Source: Onthophagus taurus | Taxonomy: Eukaryota; Arthropoda; Insecta; Coleoptera; Scarabaeidae | DNA: 64,000 nt | Reading direction: 5' to 3' | NCBI RefSeq assembly: GCF_036711975.1 | Contig: NC_091972.1 | Span: forward strand, 2,609,001-2,673,000 | Part shown: positions 50,888-63,784 of the stretch, one piece after another | Layout: each line of letters begins with the position of its first letter | Position numbering within the stretch: the first letter of the stretch is position 1 | The notes under the pieces: model-generated | Told to the model about the DNA's origin: nothing | The model's input: the letters and a program-made list of their open reading frames with translations, nothing else | Databases searched by the model: none | Made by a program: the position numbers and the translations under genes

Positions 50888-51189
50888 GATCTTGAATGGT
50901 TTATGATTTTTTTTATTAACTTGATTAATTTTTCTATAATAACCTATTTAAGTTAAGAAATTCATTCTCATCAAATAATACTAAAATAATAAGACGTTGA
51001 AGTTTTGCTCAATTAAACTCTTAAATTCTGAGTGTTTTTCCATATCCTACCTTTTGAAAGGTAGCCACGCTTGCCACTGAAATCCATCTTATCTATTGTA
51101 TATCATTGGGAGATCAGCGACTTTTCGTTAAAACTTCGGATCTAAATTAACTGCTTTATTTGCACCCTGATGAAATCCTGTGATGACTC
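50888..51189. other. Intergenic, nothing recognised
   Basis: AT-rich sequence between the beta-3 3' end and a LINE fragment. Confidence 0.4.
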
Positions 51190-51700
51190 TCATATAGAGG
51201 CCGAGGGATATCCACCAAATGCGCTACTCACATATACACCTCAATATGCCGACCTATTATCGAATATGCCTCATTAATCATGACTGAAGCGCCGAGAGGA
51301 TCACAGTACCATCTGGAAGTAGCAGAGAGAGCAGCCCTGAGAATTATCACCCGCATCAGACACCCTCACAACCCACTTTTCAACCCTTCCAACGAACTCC
51401 TTTACGACCTTACAAAGATTCCTCAGATTCCAAACAATCATGAACTTCCCCAAAAACGCCTTAAAAAATCTCATCATCATTCCCCTTTCCTTTACCCGCT
51501 GTCCTATAACACGACTCACACTTCTTAAAAAAATAAGGCCCATCTGAGAAGACCCAAGTACAACCAAACCGAATTCAAAGTCACGGGCAGGAAGACTCAG
51601 GTCTATAGCCCTTTTGGACCCTTTTTTTATATTTATTTTATATATGTATTTCTTTTCGTATTTCTTATTGTTATAATTTTTATATAAGTCCAAATAAATA
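51190..51700 (+). pseudogene. LINE C-terminal fragment
   Basis: The plus frame around 51230-51400 reads YTSICRPIIEYASLI then LEVAERAALRIITRIRHP. This matches the region after the RT palm in Jockey-like LINEs (RPIIEYA...ERRALRII). The 5' part is missing. A T-rich tail with AATAAAT at about 51695 closes it. Confidence 0.65.
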
Positions 51701-51745
51701 TTGTTTTCTTCTTAGTGTGATGATTTTTAATTTTGTTGTAATATA

Positions 51746-53760
51746 CAGTGATACAATAAAGTCTACATAACCCCAGAAAAAAGATAATATCTCAGCTCCT
51801 GAAATGTAATTCAATGAATTTTTTAAACGAAGGACATTAGAAGTCTATATTATTTTAATACAAAATCGAAACAGTTCGACTTGTGCTACAAAGTGAAGGC
51901 TACACCAGTAGAGTTAGTCGTACGTCTCTCAAGACAGCTAAACCCGAATTATTGTAGTTCTAGGTCATGTGTTAGTTCTACTTTTAGTTTAATAAAAAAT
52001 ATACAACAATATAGCGTTGAATTACAGTTAAAACTAGAACTAACACTAGACCTAGAACTAAAAAGTAGACGCACGGCTAAACCCGAATGTTTCTAGTTCT
52101 AGGTCTAGTGTTAGTTCTAGTTTTACACTAGCACTGTTATCTATGTAGAACTAATACTATACCTACAACTAGAATCATTTGGGTTTAGCCGCACGTCTGT
52201 AAAGACGGCTAAACCCGAATGATTCTAGTTCTCGGTATAGTGTTAGTTCTAGTTATACACTAGCACTGTTATCTATGTAGAACTAACACTAGATCAAAAA
52301 CTAGAATCATTTGGGTTTAGCCGCACGTCTGTAAAGATGGCTAAACCCGAATGATTCTAATTCTAGGTATAGTGTTAGTTCTAGTTTTACACTAGCACTG
52401 TTATCTATGTAGAACTAACACTATACCTAGAACTATAATCATTTGGGTTTAGCCGCACGTCTGTAAAGACGGCTAAACCCGAATGATTCTAGTTCTAGGT
52501 ATAGTGTTAGTTCTAGTTTTACACTAGCTCTGTTTCTATGTAGATCTAACACTATATCTAGAACTAGAATCATTTGGATTTAGTCGCACGTCTGTAAAGA
52601 TGTATAGATTCTAGTTCTAGATATAGTGTTAGTTCTAGTTTTACACTAGCACTGTTATCTATGTAGATCTAACTCTATATCTAGAACTAGAATCATTTGG
52701 GTTTAGCCGCACGTCTGTAAAGACGGCTAAACCCGAATGATTCTAGTTCTAGGTATAGTGCTAGTTCTAGTTTTACACTAGCACTGTTGTCTATGTAGAA
52801 CTAACACTAGACCAAGAACTAGAATCATTTGGGTTTAGCCGCACGTCTGTAAAGACGGCTAATCCCGAATGATTCTAGTTCTAGGTATAGTGTTAGTTCT
52901 AGCTTTACACTAGAACTGTTATCCATGTAGAACTAACACTATACCTAGAGCTAGAATCATTTGGGTTTAGCCGCACGTCTGTAAAGACGGCTAAACCCGA
53001 ATGATTCTAGTTCTAGGTATAGTGTTAGTTCTAATTTTACACTAGCACTGTTATCTATGTAGAACTAACACTATACCTAGAATCATTTGGGTTTAGCCGC
53101 ACGTCTGTAAAGACGGCTAATCCCGAATGATTCTAATTTTTGGTCTAGTATCAGTTCTACTTTTGGTTCAATAAAAATATACAACAATATAGCGCTGAAT
53201 TACAATTAAAACTAGAACTAACACTAGACCTAGAACTAGAAAGTTTCGGGTTTAGCCGTGCGTCTTCCCATTATTCTAGTTCTAGGTCTTGTGTTAGTTT
53301 TAGTTTTAGTTCAATAAAAATATGCAACATAATGATATCTTATGCTAACTACACTACTTACCACTATCTCTAGAACTAACATTACACCTAAAAGTAGAAA
53401 CATTCAGGTTTAGCCGTTTTAAGAGACGCACAACTAAATGGAATGTTTTTAGTTCTAGGTCTAGTGCTAATATTAGTTTAGTTTTATTTGTTATTCAGCG
53501 CTAGATAGTTGTATATTTTTATAGAGCTATAACGGACTGATAGACTTTTTTTTTAGGACTGTATGTAGACTTTTTTGAGTTAAAGATATGATTATGTTTT
53601 ATATTCCCCTTGATTAAGAATAACTTATATAGTTTTTATGTAAAATATGGAAATTTTTACATGTTTTTACATGTTTTATTAAAAAAATTCATTCAATTAC
53701 ATTTCGGGAGCTGAGATATTATCATTTTCCGGGCTGTATGTAGACTTTATTGTATCACTA
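51746..53760. mobile_element. TA-flanked inverted-repeat element enclosing a CTAG array
   Basis: Left end CAGTGATACAATAAAGTCTA (51746-51824 arm) and right end ...TAGACTTTATTGTATCACT (arm 53682-53760) are inverted repeats of about 79 bp, roughly 85% alike. TA flanks both ends (51744-51745 and 53761-53762). The ends and the TA duplication suggest a Tc1/mariner-type element; no transposase is present. A partial extra copy of the end (GACTGTATGTAGACTT) is at about 53555. The 2 kb interior is almost entirely CTAG array. Confidence 0.75.
51905..53480 (+). repeat. CTAG-family array, 132-bp unit, all centres inverted
   Basis: About ten units, for example centres following TCATTTGGG at 52175 and 52307. 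The spacer ACACTAGCACTGTTATCTAT is private to this array. Nearly all centres are GCCGCACGTCTGTAAAGACG, the opposite orientation to the 11, 31 and 33 kb arrays. A TATACAACAATATAGCGCTG block occurs near both edges (about 52005 and 53170). Confidence 0.92.
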
Positions 53761-53767
53761 TATGTAC

Positions 53768-54070
53768 AGGGTGTCCCAATTTGGTTGTCCGCATAAGCTA
53801 TCTCCGAAACTAAAAGAAATAGAAAAAAAGTACCTTTCATGTCATGATCTCGTTTTTCGAAAAAATGCTATTGCCGAAAACTGCGAACAGCTATCGTCTT
53901 TTGTTTTCGCCCTATCGACAAAAAATGAAAATTTTGCGAAAACGCAATCGCGAATATCTCATTTATTATCAAAGATGGAGTATTATAAATAAAACATTAT
54001 ATGGGCAACTTTTTACGAAGAATTCAGTGGCGTTGGTAGAATTTTGTTCCCATATTTTATTTTCGAGATT
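53768..54070 (+). repeat. Possible mariner-type terminal sequence
   Basis: TACAGGGTGTCCCAATTTGG resembles a common mariner/MITE end (CAGGGTGTCCC). An inverse partner was not found. Overlapping short frames at 53750-54074 are not genes. Confidence 0.3.
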
Positions 54071-54348
54071 GTAGAAGTAACTTTATTTTTTTTGAATGGA
54101 AGCCATAGTTGGCTATGACCTAAAATAATTTGTTATTTTCTTCTGATAACAAATATATATTATTAATTAACAAAAATTCTTTTTGTTCTATCTAACACTA
54201 ATAATGTATTTATTTAAAAGCTAATGTTGTAAAATAGTTAATGTTGTTAATGTTCCAAAAGTTGTACATATTGAGTGTTGTCAAAACGTCATTTAAACAA
54301 TCAGTAGTATTGACACATAAACTCATTTAATTTATAATTTAATTTGTA

Positions 54349-55264
54349 ATGTGGGTTTGGAGAAGATTACAACACCAAAACACAAAAAAGACAATTTCAG
54401 TTTGTTTGTGTTTTCTTTTTATCGTAAGTAAAATGTACATTTTTCACTAAATTGTATTAAAAATTTTACGTAAGGTATTTTGCGTACTTCTTATAACAAC
54501 GGGATTTAAGTGGCCCCATGTTTGGGCTGTTGTATACTCAATGGAAACATCACAAACAATTGGAGTAACAATCATGTACCTATTCACGTCCTCACTTCTG
54601 GTAATAAACGTCTTTTTACTACTGGCTTTAAAACAGGTAATAAATATAATAATACAACTAAAATATTTCATAAAAAATCATTTTAGAACGGACCTAAATC
54701 GATATTATGCTGCTTATTGGCCCTATTATTCTTATGGCAAATGCATCTTGTAGCTTGCTTTTTATCCATTACCGTCCATACAATGAATTTAAAAGAAGAA
54801 TCTAGAACAGTAGTAGCGTTATATAAAACTCTCCCATTGTTAAGTGTTCAAGGTAAATAATTTAAAATTTTTTGAGTCATCTTTGAACCAATAGCTTAAA
54901 CTAAAATTTATTTCAAATCGAGCTCCATCTATGTTAAATTTAAGTATTTAATACACAGTTTATAGAATTTCTTATTAACCGTATTTTAGTTTCACTATTG
55001 CTTAAAAGATGGCACCACCTAAATAAGATTAACATTTAAAATTTTTGTATAGGTTTATGGCTGTATTTTATATCGGTTACTTGGTATTATTGGAGAGAAT
55101 TAACTCTAGCAAAAGACGTACCCGCATTCGTTATCTCATTAAGATTTAATTCTCGAAGACAAAAAGCGATGAGGCAAGATCAAAGAGATCGTTTGGGAGA
55201 TCTCCCAAGACGATTCATGTCACAGCTTATTACGAAAGGAATCAATCTTGCAGATGCATCCTGA
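54349..55264 (+). CDS. Four-helix membrane protein, unknown function, four exons
   Basis: Exons 54349-54423, 54475-54636, 54687-54852 and 55053-55264 join in frame across GT-AG introns of 51, 50 and 200 bp to give 204 residues ending in TGA. Hydrophobic helices lie near residues 14-36 (SVCLCFLFIVFCVLLITTGF), 55-79 (IGVTIMYLFTSSLLVINVFLL), 83-108 (ILCCLLALLFLWQMHLVACF) and 130-150 (LLSVQGLWLYFISVTWYYW). A basic tail (RFNSRRQKAMRQDQRDR) of about 45 residues follows. There is no signal-peptide cleavage site and no family I can name. Three introns with consistent phases (0, 0, 1), plus an AATAAA downstream, argue for a real gene. The start could lie further 5'. It stands alone between repeat blocks. 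Confidence 0.7.
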
Positions 55265-55528
55265 TTTTCAAATTTGTTTCCGAATATTATCAAAGCATAA
55301 TTATGATTTGGGGTTCTCACGTGATCAAGCACTTTGTGTACTTATCAATGAGAAGTTTCTGGCAATGTTACATCAGAATGTTTTTGATATGTTTGTGTCG
55401 CATACTCACTTAGATTTAGTTGACAGTTCGATGATCGCGTGTTCCACGACTGTTGTAAAGGTTACAAGATGAACATTGCCCAAGAAAATAATCAAGAACT
55501 TTAGAATGTCAATTTATGTTTTGGTCGC

Positions 55529-55534
55529 AATAAA
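55529..55534 (+). terminator. Polyadenylation signal of the membrane-protein gene
   Basis: AATAAA, 265 nt after the stop codon. A 74-codon frame at 55248-55472 in the presumed 3' UTR is not supported as coding. Confidence 0.5.
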
Positions 55535-56079
55535 TAATTTTGGTTTATTTGATTATTGATATAGCTGATGAAACATTTATGAAAAAATTTTTAAGTAAAA
55601 TCTGGAATATTTGTACTTTGGCATCATTGAGTGGTGGAAGATATTTAAATAATTTGAGGATGTTATGACTATGTCTAATCAATGTAGGATGTTAAGAATT
55701 GACAACAGATAGTATTTTAGTTTATATTTATTTTTAGCTTGATTAGTTATTTACAATGTTGATTATGTTGTGTTTTTGTTTTAAATTGTTGCCAATCTTT
55801 TTTGTATCAATAATTTACCTGGTTGAAAAATTTGGTCAAAGTCATTGCTTGTTTATTTTATTACCGTTTTCTTAATCCCAGATAAGATAAAAAGGTGTCG
55901 AAGAAGACGGCCAAAAAATTACCCAAAAGATAAAATAACCCAGAACAAAAAGAGTAATTTCAAAAAATGTACAAGTCCATTGTATAGTTTGTGATAATGA
56001 AGAAAGAAATAGATATAAGAAACGTATAATGATGAAGAGAAGGAGACGATGAAGAAGTAGAAAATGTTGAATGTAGCAT

Positions 56080-56370
56080 GAGGAAGACGAGAAAACCCGT
56101 TGCTGCCTCCGTTTCGACCTTGGCCTTGTGCGCTCTCTAACGGGCCTCGCCGTACAACGTGCCAGAGCTGTTGCTGCTGTGGCTTCCGCGTTCGTTGAGT
56201 CTTGCGTTACGTCGGCCCCGTAATTGGAGTAACAACTCGCCTGACGTCGATGCGATGCGATGCGAAGAGTGTGCAGAAATTCGCTTTCCACAGCGACCTT
56301 GGGCGACTTTCGCTTTCTTCGCAATCGACCTACAAACCAACCACTCTCGCCAATTCTACACGTAACTCAC
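56080..56370. other. GC-rich island, possible promoter or first exon
   Basis: A sharp rise in GC against AT-rich flanks, open in several frames on both strands (150 codons on the minus strand to 55872). It includes CGATGCGATGCGATGCG and CCTTGGGCG. No domain is seen. CpG-containing islands of this sort often mark 5' ends of insect genes, but no gene body can be traced from it in either direction. Confidence 0.3.
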
Positions 56371-56955
56371 AAAGTCCTAGATAATCTCCCATAAACAGTT
56401 AATGGGGTAGTAAACATAACAACAAAAAATAAATTGAAAAACTTAAACCATCTTTAATTTAATTTTATCTCGATTTATTCTTAAAGGAGTTTAGAAGTCA
56501 TAAATCTATTCACATACTTTTTTATATATATTTCGACTTGTACTTTATCTTATCTATAGAATAGTGCGTGTCTTATGAAACGTTCGTAGAAAGATACCTC
56601 ATCTGGTATTTGCGGATTGTAGGAATGCGTTGCATTCAATGAGTTATTTTTTTGCGACAAACACCACCGATTTTACACATGGTACATAGATAAATATTAT
56701 ATAAATATGTACGTGTACGTTATGACGATGGCAATTTGAGAAGATTGTACTACAATGTTTGTTCGAATTTATCAGATGTATTACTATATTTAAATGAATT
56801 TAAAATAGATATTTTAGAGTATTCCCTCTTTTTTGTTTTTATATTATTATTTATACCGACTTTAGAGATCGATTTGCAAAATTACTACAAAAAAGTAAAA
56901 GAGAATTAATCAGAAATGTTGGTAATGGTAATATATCTGTTTGGTGAGTTTCTAT
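56371..56955. other. AT-rich stretch, nothing recognised
   Basis: No coding frame, RNA gene or repeat found. Confidence 0.4.
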
Positions 56956-56959
56956 TGAA

Positions 56960-59900
56960 TTTAGCATATCACGTAAAACCTTAGTTTGGAATGTTCTGAA
57001 CACTATGGAACGTTAACATTTGGTACAACTTAACCTCAAACGTTCCTTAACAACCTCACCAAGTTTCATTCCTTCAATTCTAACTGGTTTTGAGAAAATT
57101 TTTTGTCATTGTTTTGCTACTTTCAATAAATATCAAATTAAATAGGGGATTTTTAAAATGTTATGTAAAACGAATTAATTACTATGGAACAATAAAATTT
57201 GACAAAACTTAACATCAAACGTTCCTTTATAACCTCACAAAGTTTCATTTCTTAAATCCTAAGAGGTTTCGAGAAAATTGGTTTTCTTTTAATCCCATTT
57301 TCAATAAACGTCAAATTAAATGGAGGATTTTTAAAATTTTATGCAAAATCTATTGATCGTTATGGAAACTTAAAATTTGGTACAACCCAACCTTAAACGT
57401 TTCTTAACAACCTCACAAAGTTTCATTCCTTCAATTCTAACTGGTTTTGAGAAAATTTTTTGTCATGGTTTTGCTACTTTCAATAAATATCAAATTAAAT
57501 AGGGGATTTATAAAATGTTATGCCAAAAGAATTAATCACTATGGAACATTAAAATTTGGCAAAACCTAACATCAAACGTTCCTTTATAACCTCACAAAGT
57601 TTCATTTCTTAAATCCTAAGAGGTTTCGAGAAAATTGGTTTTCTTTTAATCCCATTTTCAATAAACGTCAAATTAAATGGAGGATTTTTAAAATGTTATG
57701 CAAAACGTATGGATCATTATGGAAACTTATAATTTGGTACAACCCAACATTAAACGTTCCTTAACAACCTCACAAAGTTTCATTCCTTCAATTCTAACTG
57801 GTTTTGAGAAAATTTTTTGTCATTGTTTTGCTACTTTCAATAAATATCAAATTAAATAGGGGATTTATAAAATGTTATGCCAAAAGAATTAATCACTATG
57901 GAACATTAAAATTTGGCAAAACCTAACATCAAACGTTCCTTTATAACCTCACAAAGTTTCATTTCTTAAATCCTAAGAGGTTTCGAGAAAATTGGTTTTC
58001 TTTTAATACTATTTTCAATAAACGTCAAATTAAATGGAGGATTTTTAAAATGTTATGCAAAACATATTGATCATTATGGAAACTTAAAATTTGGTACAAC
58101 CCAACATTAAACGTTCCTTAACAACCTCACAAAGTTTCATTCCTTCAATTCTAACTGGTTTTGAGAAAATTTTTTGTCATGGTTTTGCTACTTTCAATAA
58201 ATATCAAATTAAATAGGGGATTTATAAAATGTTATACCAAAAGAATTAATCACTATGGAACATTAAAATTTGGCAAAACCTAACATCAAACGTTCCTTTA
58301 TAACCTCACAAAGTTTAATTTCTTAAATCCTAAGAGGTTTCGAGAAAATTGGTTTTCTTTTAATACTATTTTCAATAAACGTCAAATTAAATGGAGGATT
58401 TTTAAAATGTTATCCAAAACATATTGATCATTATGGAAACTTAAAATTTGGTACAACCCAACCTCAAACGCTTCTTAACAACCTCACAAAGTTTCATTTC
58501 TTGAATCCTAAGTGGTTTTGAAAAAATTATTTTGCCATTGTTTTACCACTTTCAATAAATATCAAATTAAATAGGGGATTTTTAAAGTGTTATGTAAAAC
58601 GAATTAATTACTATGGAACAATAAAATTTGACAAAACTTAACATCAAACGTTCCTTTATAACCTCACAAAGTTTCATTTCTTAAATCCTAAGAGGTTTCG
58701 AGAAAATTGGTTTTCTTTTAATCCCATTTTCAATAAACGTCAAATTAAATGGAGGATTTTTAAAATTTTATGCAAAATCTATTGATCGTTATGGAAACTT
58801 AAAATTTGGTACAACCCAACATTAAACGTTCCTTAACAACCTCACAAAGTTTCATTTCTTGAATCCTAACTGGTTTTGAGAAAATTATTTTGCCATTAAT
58901 ATCAAATTAAATAGGGGATTTATAAAATCTTATGTAAAACGAATTAATCACTATGGAACGTTAAAATTTGGTACAACCCAACCTCAAACGTTTCTTAACA
59001 ACCTCACAAAGTTTCATTTCTTGAATTCTAGCTGGTTTTGAGAAAATACTTTTGCCATTGTTTTGCTATTTTCAATAAATATCAAATTAAATAAAGGATT
59101 TATAAAATGTTATGCAAAACGTATTGATCATTATGAAAACTTAAAATTTGGTACAACCCAACCTCAAACGTTCCGCAACAACCTCACAAAGTTTCATTTC
59201 TTGAATCCTAACTGGTTTTGAGAAAATTGCTTTGCCATTTTTAATAAATATCAAATTAAATAGGGGTTTTATAAAATGTTGAGTAAAACGAATTAATCAC
59301 TATGGAACATTAAAATTTGGCAAAACCTAACTTCAAACGTTCCTTACCAACCTCACAAAGTTTTATTTCTTAAATCCTAACAGGATTCGAGAAAATTGGT
59401 TTCTTTTTTAATCCCATTTTTAATAAACGTCAAATTAAATGGGACATTTTTAAAATGTTATGCAAAACGTATGGATCATTATGGAAACTCAAAATTTGGT
59501 ACAACCCAACCTCAAACGTTTCTTAACAACCTCACAAAGTTTCATTTTTTAAATCGTAACTGGTTTTGAGAAAATTGTTTTGCCATTTTCAATTAATATC
59601 AAATTAAGTAAGGGATTTATAAAATCTTATAAAACGAATTAATCACTATGGAACGTTATAATTTGGTACAACCCAACCTCAAACGTTCCTTAACAACCTC
59701 ACAAAGTTTCATTTCTTGAATCCTAACTGGTTTTGAGAAAATTATTTTGCCATTAATATCAAATTAAATAGGGGATTTATAAAATCTTATGTAAAACGAA
59801 TTAATCACTATGGAACGTTAAAATTTGGTACAACCCAACCTCAAACGTTCCGTAACAACCTCACAAAGTTTCATTTTTTAAATCGTAACTGGTTTTGAGA

Positions 59901-61345
59901 AAATTGTTTTGCCATTTTCAATTAATATCAAATTAAGTAAGGGATTTATAAAATCTTATAAAACGAATTAATCACTATGGAACGTTATAATTTGGTACAA
60001 TCCAACCTCAAACGTTCCTTAACAACCTCACAAAGTTTCATTTCTTGAATCCTAACTGGTTTTGAGAAAATTATTTTGCCATTAATATCAAATTAAATAG
60101 GGGATTTATAAAATCTTATGTAAAACGAATTAATCACTATGGAACGTTAAAATTTGGTACAACCCAACCTCAAACGTTTCTTAACAACCTCACAAAGTTT
60201 CATTTCTTGAATTCTAGCTGGTTTTGAGAAAATTGCGTTGCCATTTTTAATAAATATCAAATTAAATAGGGGTTTTATAAAATGTTGAGTAAAACGAATT
60301 AATCACTATGGAACATTAAAATTTGGCAAAACCTAACTTCAAACGTTCCTTACCAACCTCACAAAGTTTTATTTCTTAAATCCTAACAGAATTCGAGAAA
60401 ATTGGTTTCTTTTTTAATCCCATTTTTAATAAACGTCAAATTGAATGGGACATTTTTAAAATGTTATGCAAAACGAATGGATCATTATGGAAACTCAAAA
60501 TTTGGTACAACCCAACCTCAAACGTTCCTTAACAACCTCACAAAGTTTCATTTTTTAAATTGTAACTGGTTTTGAGAAAATTGTTTTGCCATTTTCAATT
60601 AATATCAAATTAAGTAAGGGATTTATAAAATCTTATAAAACGAATTAATCACTATGGAACGTTATAATTTGGTACAACCCAACCTCAAACGTTCCTTAAC
60701 AACCTTACAAAGTTTTATTTCTTAAATCCTAACTGGTTTTGAGAAAATTATTTTGCCATTAATATCAAATTAAATAGGGGATTTATAAAATCTTATGTAA
60801 AACGAATTAATCACTATGGAACGTTAAAATTTAGTACAACCCAACCTCAAAGGTTCCTTAATAACTTCACAAAGTTTTATTTCTTAAATCCTACCAGGTT
60901 TCGAGAAAATTGGTTTTCTTTTAATCCCATTTTCAATAAACGTTAAATTAAATGGGGAATTTTTAAAATGTTATGCAAACCATGTCGATCATTATGGAAA
61001 CTTAAAATTTGGTACAACCCAACCTTAAACGATCCTTAACAACCTTACACAGTTTTATTTCTTAAATCCTAACTCGTTTTGAGAAAATTGTTTTGCCATT
61101 GTTTGGCCACTTTTAATAAATATCAAATTAAATGGGGGATTTTCAAAATGTTATGCAAACGTATTGACCATTATGGAAACTTAAAATTTGGTACAACCCA
61201 ACTTCAAACGTTCCTTAACAACCTCACAATGTTTCACTTCTTCGTTCCTAGCCGTTTTGGAGAAAATCGTTATATAGACGTATTATCGATATTTTTAGTT
61301 TATATGAAATGAATTAATGGTCGTGGTAACGTAAAATATGGTCCA
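56960..61345 (+). repeat. Satellite, 178-bp monomer in dimeric order, about 25 copies
   Basis: TCAAATTAAAT recurs at 57133, 57311, 57490, 57668 and 57847. Between about 57.1 and 58.6 kb two monomer types alternate (one with CCTAAGAGGTTTCGAGAAAA, one with TCTAACTGGTTTTGAGAAAA), a 357-bp dimer. From 58.9 kb a variant lacking about 20 bp (TTTGCCATTAATATCAAATT) appears at about 58893, 59750, 60080 and 60757, and a shorter dimer of about 330 bp is repeated (59610, 59940). The last monomers decay toward 61345. Confidence 0.93.
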
Positions 61346-63784
61346 ATGGAATTGAAATACAACAACAAAGATTGTTGAATTTTTGAGAAACTATATAATG
61401 TGTATTAAATAGATGTTGAAATCGATAAGAAATCTAAAGTTATTTAAAAATATTAAAGAGAAATCATAACTTTGACTTGAACAAATTGTTCTAGATTGTT
61501 TGGTACGTGCTATGGACGTGGAACAATGGGTTCTTGTACAAAAGTTCACATTTGTTACTGTCAAAAATGAGTACAAGGACTCGACTAACTTTGTTTAAAC
61601 TTTTATTCTAGAAATTATAAAAAAGTATTCGAACGTTATAAACATAAAGATATTCAAATTGAAACGTAATTTAATAAAACGACAGTTTTCGGTATAAAAT
61701 TGTGAGATCGACATCACTGATGTTTCTTCGTATTTATAGTGTTGGCGGTTTATTTTGGAGTTCTATCGAAAGGCGTTGACGAAGCAGATTTACGTCCATT
61801 ACGTTATTAGAGAGCTCAACACGCCGCGACTCGGTCAATTAATTAATGGTGTTATTGTGACGTTCTTTAAGCCGACCACTCTAACAGCCCACGCGAAATT
61901 CTCGCGTATCTTTTTCAATTTCGAACCCGTTCGTTTGAAAATAGGGCAAGTATGACACTTTATAAAGTTTGCGGAATAAATAATTTTAATCGAAGGTTGC
62001 TTCTACACCTTAGTACATTTTTGTATCAAATTATATCACAACCAAATATCAGTAGATAAAGAGGAATCTCTTCGTATTAGTAAATGTTTGCTTACAACAA
62101 ATTCGGTATACATTTGAAATTTTTAAGTTTTTTGGCAAACATTATTTCGTTGATAAGGTTTAAAAACGTTAAGGTGACATTCACCAATAAATGAAAGTGC
62201 GTTTAAAATGTTTTCGTTGACTTTTATAGTTGCTATCAATAAGATTCGAAATGGAGAAGTGTATCGATAAAATCAATACAAATAGGCGAATGTGGCCAAA
62301 CCCAAAAAATCAACAAATAAATAAAAGGTTATCTGTCGATTTTCGCTTTTCTGGCAAACATTCACGTTTCCGTGTTTATTTTTACGTAGACGAGGTTCTA
62401 ATCTCCGTATAAGCTATTTCTATATATTAAAAGCAAAATAATTATCGTTTATAATTATGGGCGTGAAAAATAAATGCTTGATTGCATCACATTTTCTACT
62501 TTTTTCAATACTGGATTTGGTGAGATTATTTAAAATTTATCTTAAAAAAAAAGATATGATGTGTAAAAGTATTGTTTTAGAACATATCTCCTTTCGTTTA
62601 CTTTAAACTATAAACTGTTAAATCTTTTGTAAATATTTTTAACTACAATATTCTCTTTACGCTGCAACCAAACAATAAATACAGTCTAGTAAGTGTATTT
62701 AGACGGGAATTTTATTAAAAACCATAAAAATGTGCAAACATTAGAGTGCACTATACTTAGCACTTAATTAAAATGAAAATACACGTGTAAATAGTAGTCA
62801 TAACAAAAAACAAGACTAATTAGGCAAAGTACTGCACGAGATATAATTTACGAATTTAAATAAACAGAATTTAAGAATGAAAGAAATAAGAAATATATCC
62901 TTTCTATTTTGAGCTAGTTGATGATGTTTATCCACATTTCACTTGCAATAACCATGTTTACTGGTGATTGAGCGTCGACAAATATCGCTAACATAGTTAC
63001 ATTTCTATTAGATGCAAATTATGATTGCAAATGTGTTTTGACCAGATGCTCTTGAAATGTTTTGTTTAAATGGCGACATTTCATTCAATAAAAAATATAT
63101 AAATTAAATTTGAAAATGTTTGTGTAACACTCTTAAGTTGTCACTTATATTTTGACTAAATAACTACGTACTTAATAAATTTCTCGTTAAGGAGGTGACG
63201 AAAAAATATTGATACAGCTTTTACGCTTTTTTTGGCGTGGTCTGTTATCTGCGCCAAATCGTACCACAAAAAATAAATATTCGATAGTGTTGAATCAATA
63301 GAAGTTATTTGCTGGCGAGACATAATCAAATATCGCGTACCCGAAAATAGGTGTACTTATACCATAGGTTCGGGATGTTTGCCGAAAAATACGATAACGT
63401 TAGTTTTTTTTCACGATTAAACCGATTAAATATTTAAAGATTTATTAAATTCTAAAAATATGATAGTTTTATCGTAGCAACTTTTTGAACAAATGAATGA
63501 AATCTATTTCAAGATAATGTTTTAATCAAATTTATGTTTGTAAAAAAGTAATTTTCTTTCAGTAATTATCTACAATAATTACATTTTTAGGAGATATTTA
63601 CCGTTATCGAGGTAGCCCTATTGCCGAAACTTTAACGAAATAGAGAAGCTTTTTTTACTTAAAAGCTGAGCTTTGCTGCTAGTTGCCGAAGCAGTAATAT
63701 GGGTGATTTAAAAAAAATAGAGAAGCTGTTTTCAATATAATGACTGATTAAGAAATAAACAGTAAAGCTTTTTCTATTGTTACT
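61346..63784. other. Intergenic, no gene supported
   Basis: Short frames at 61755-61955 and 62230-62412 have no known domain. A slightly GC-richer unique patch spans about 61740-61950. The remainder is AT-rich. Confidence 0.4.

Noticed and set aside
61755..61955. 66-codon frame as an exon
   Set aside because: Unrecognised, with no confident splice sites or partner exons.
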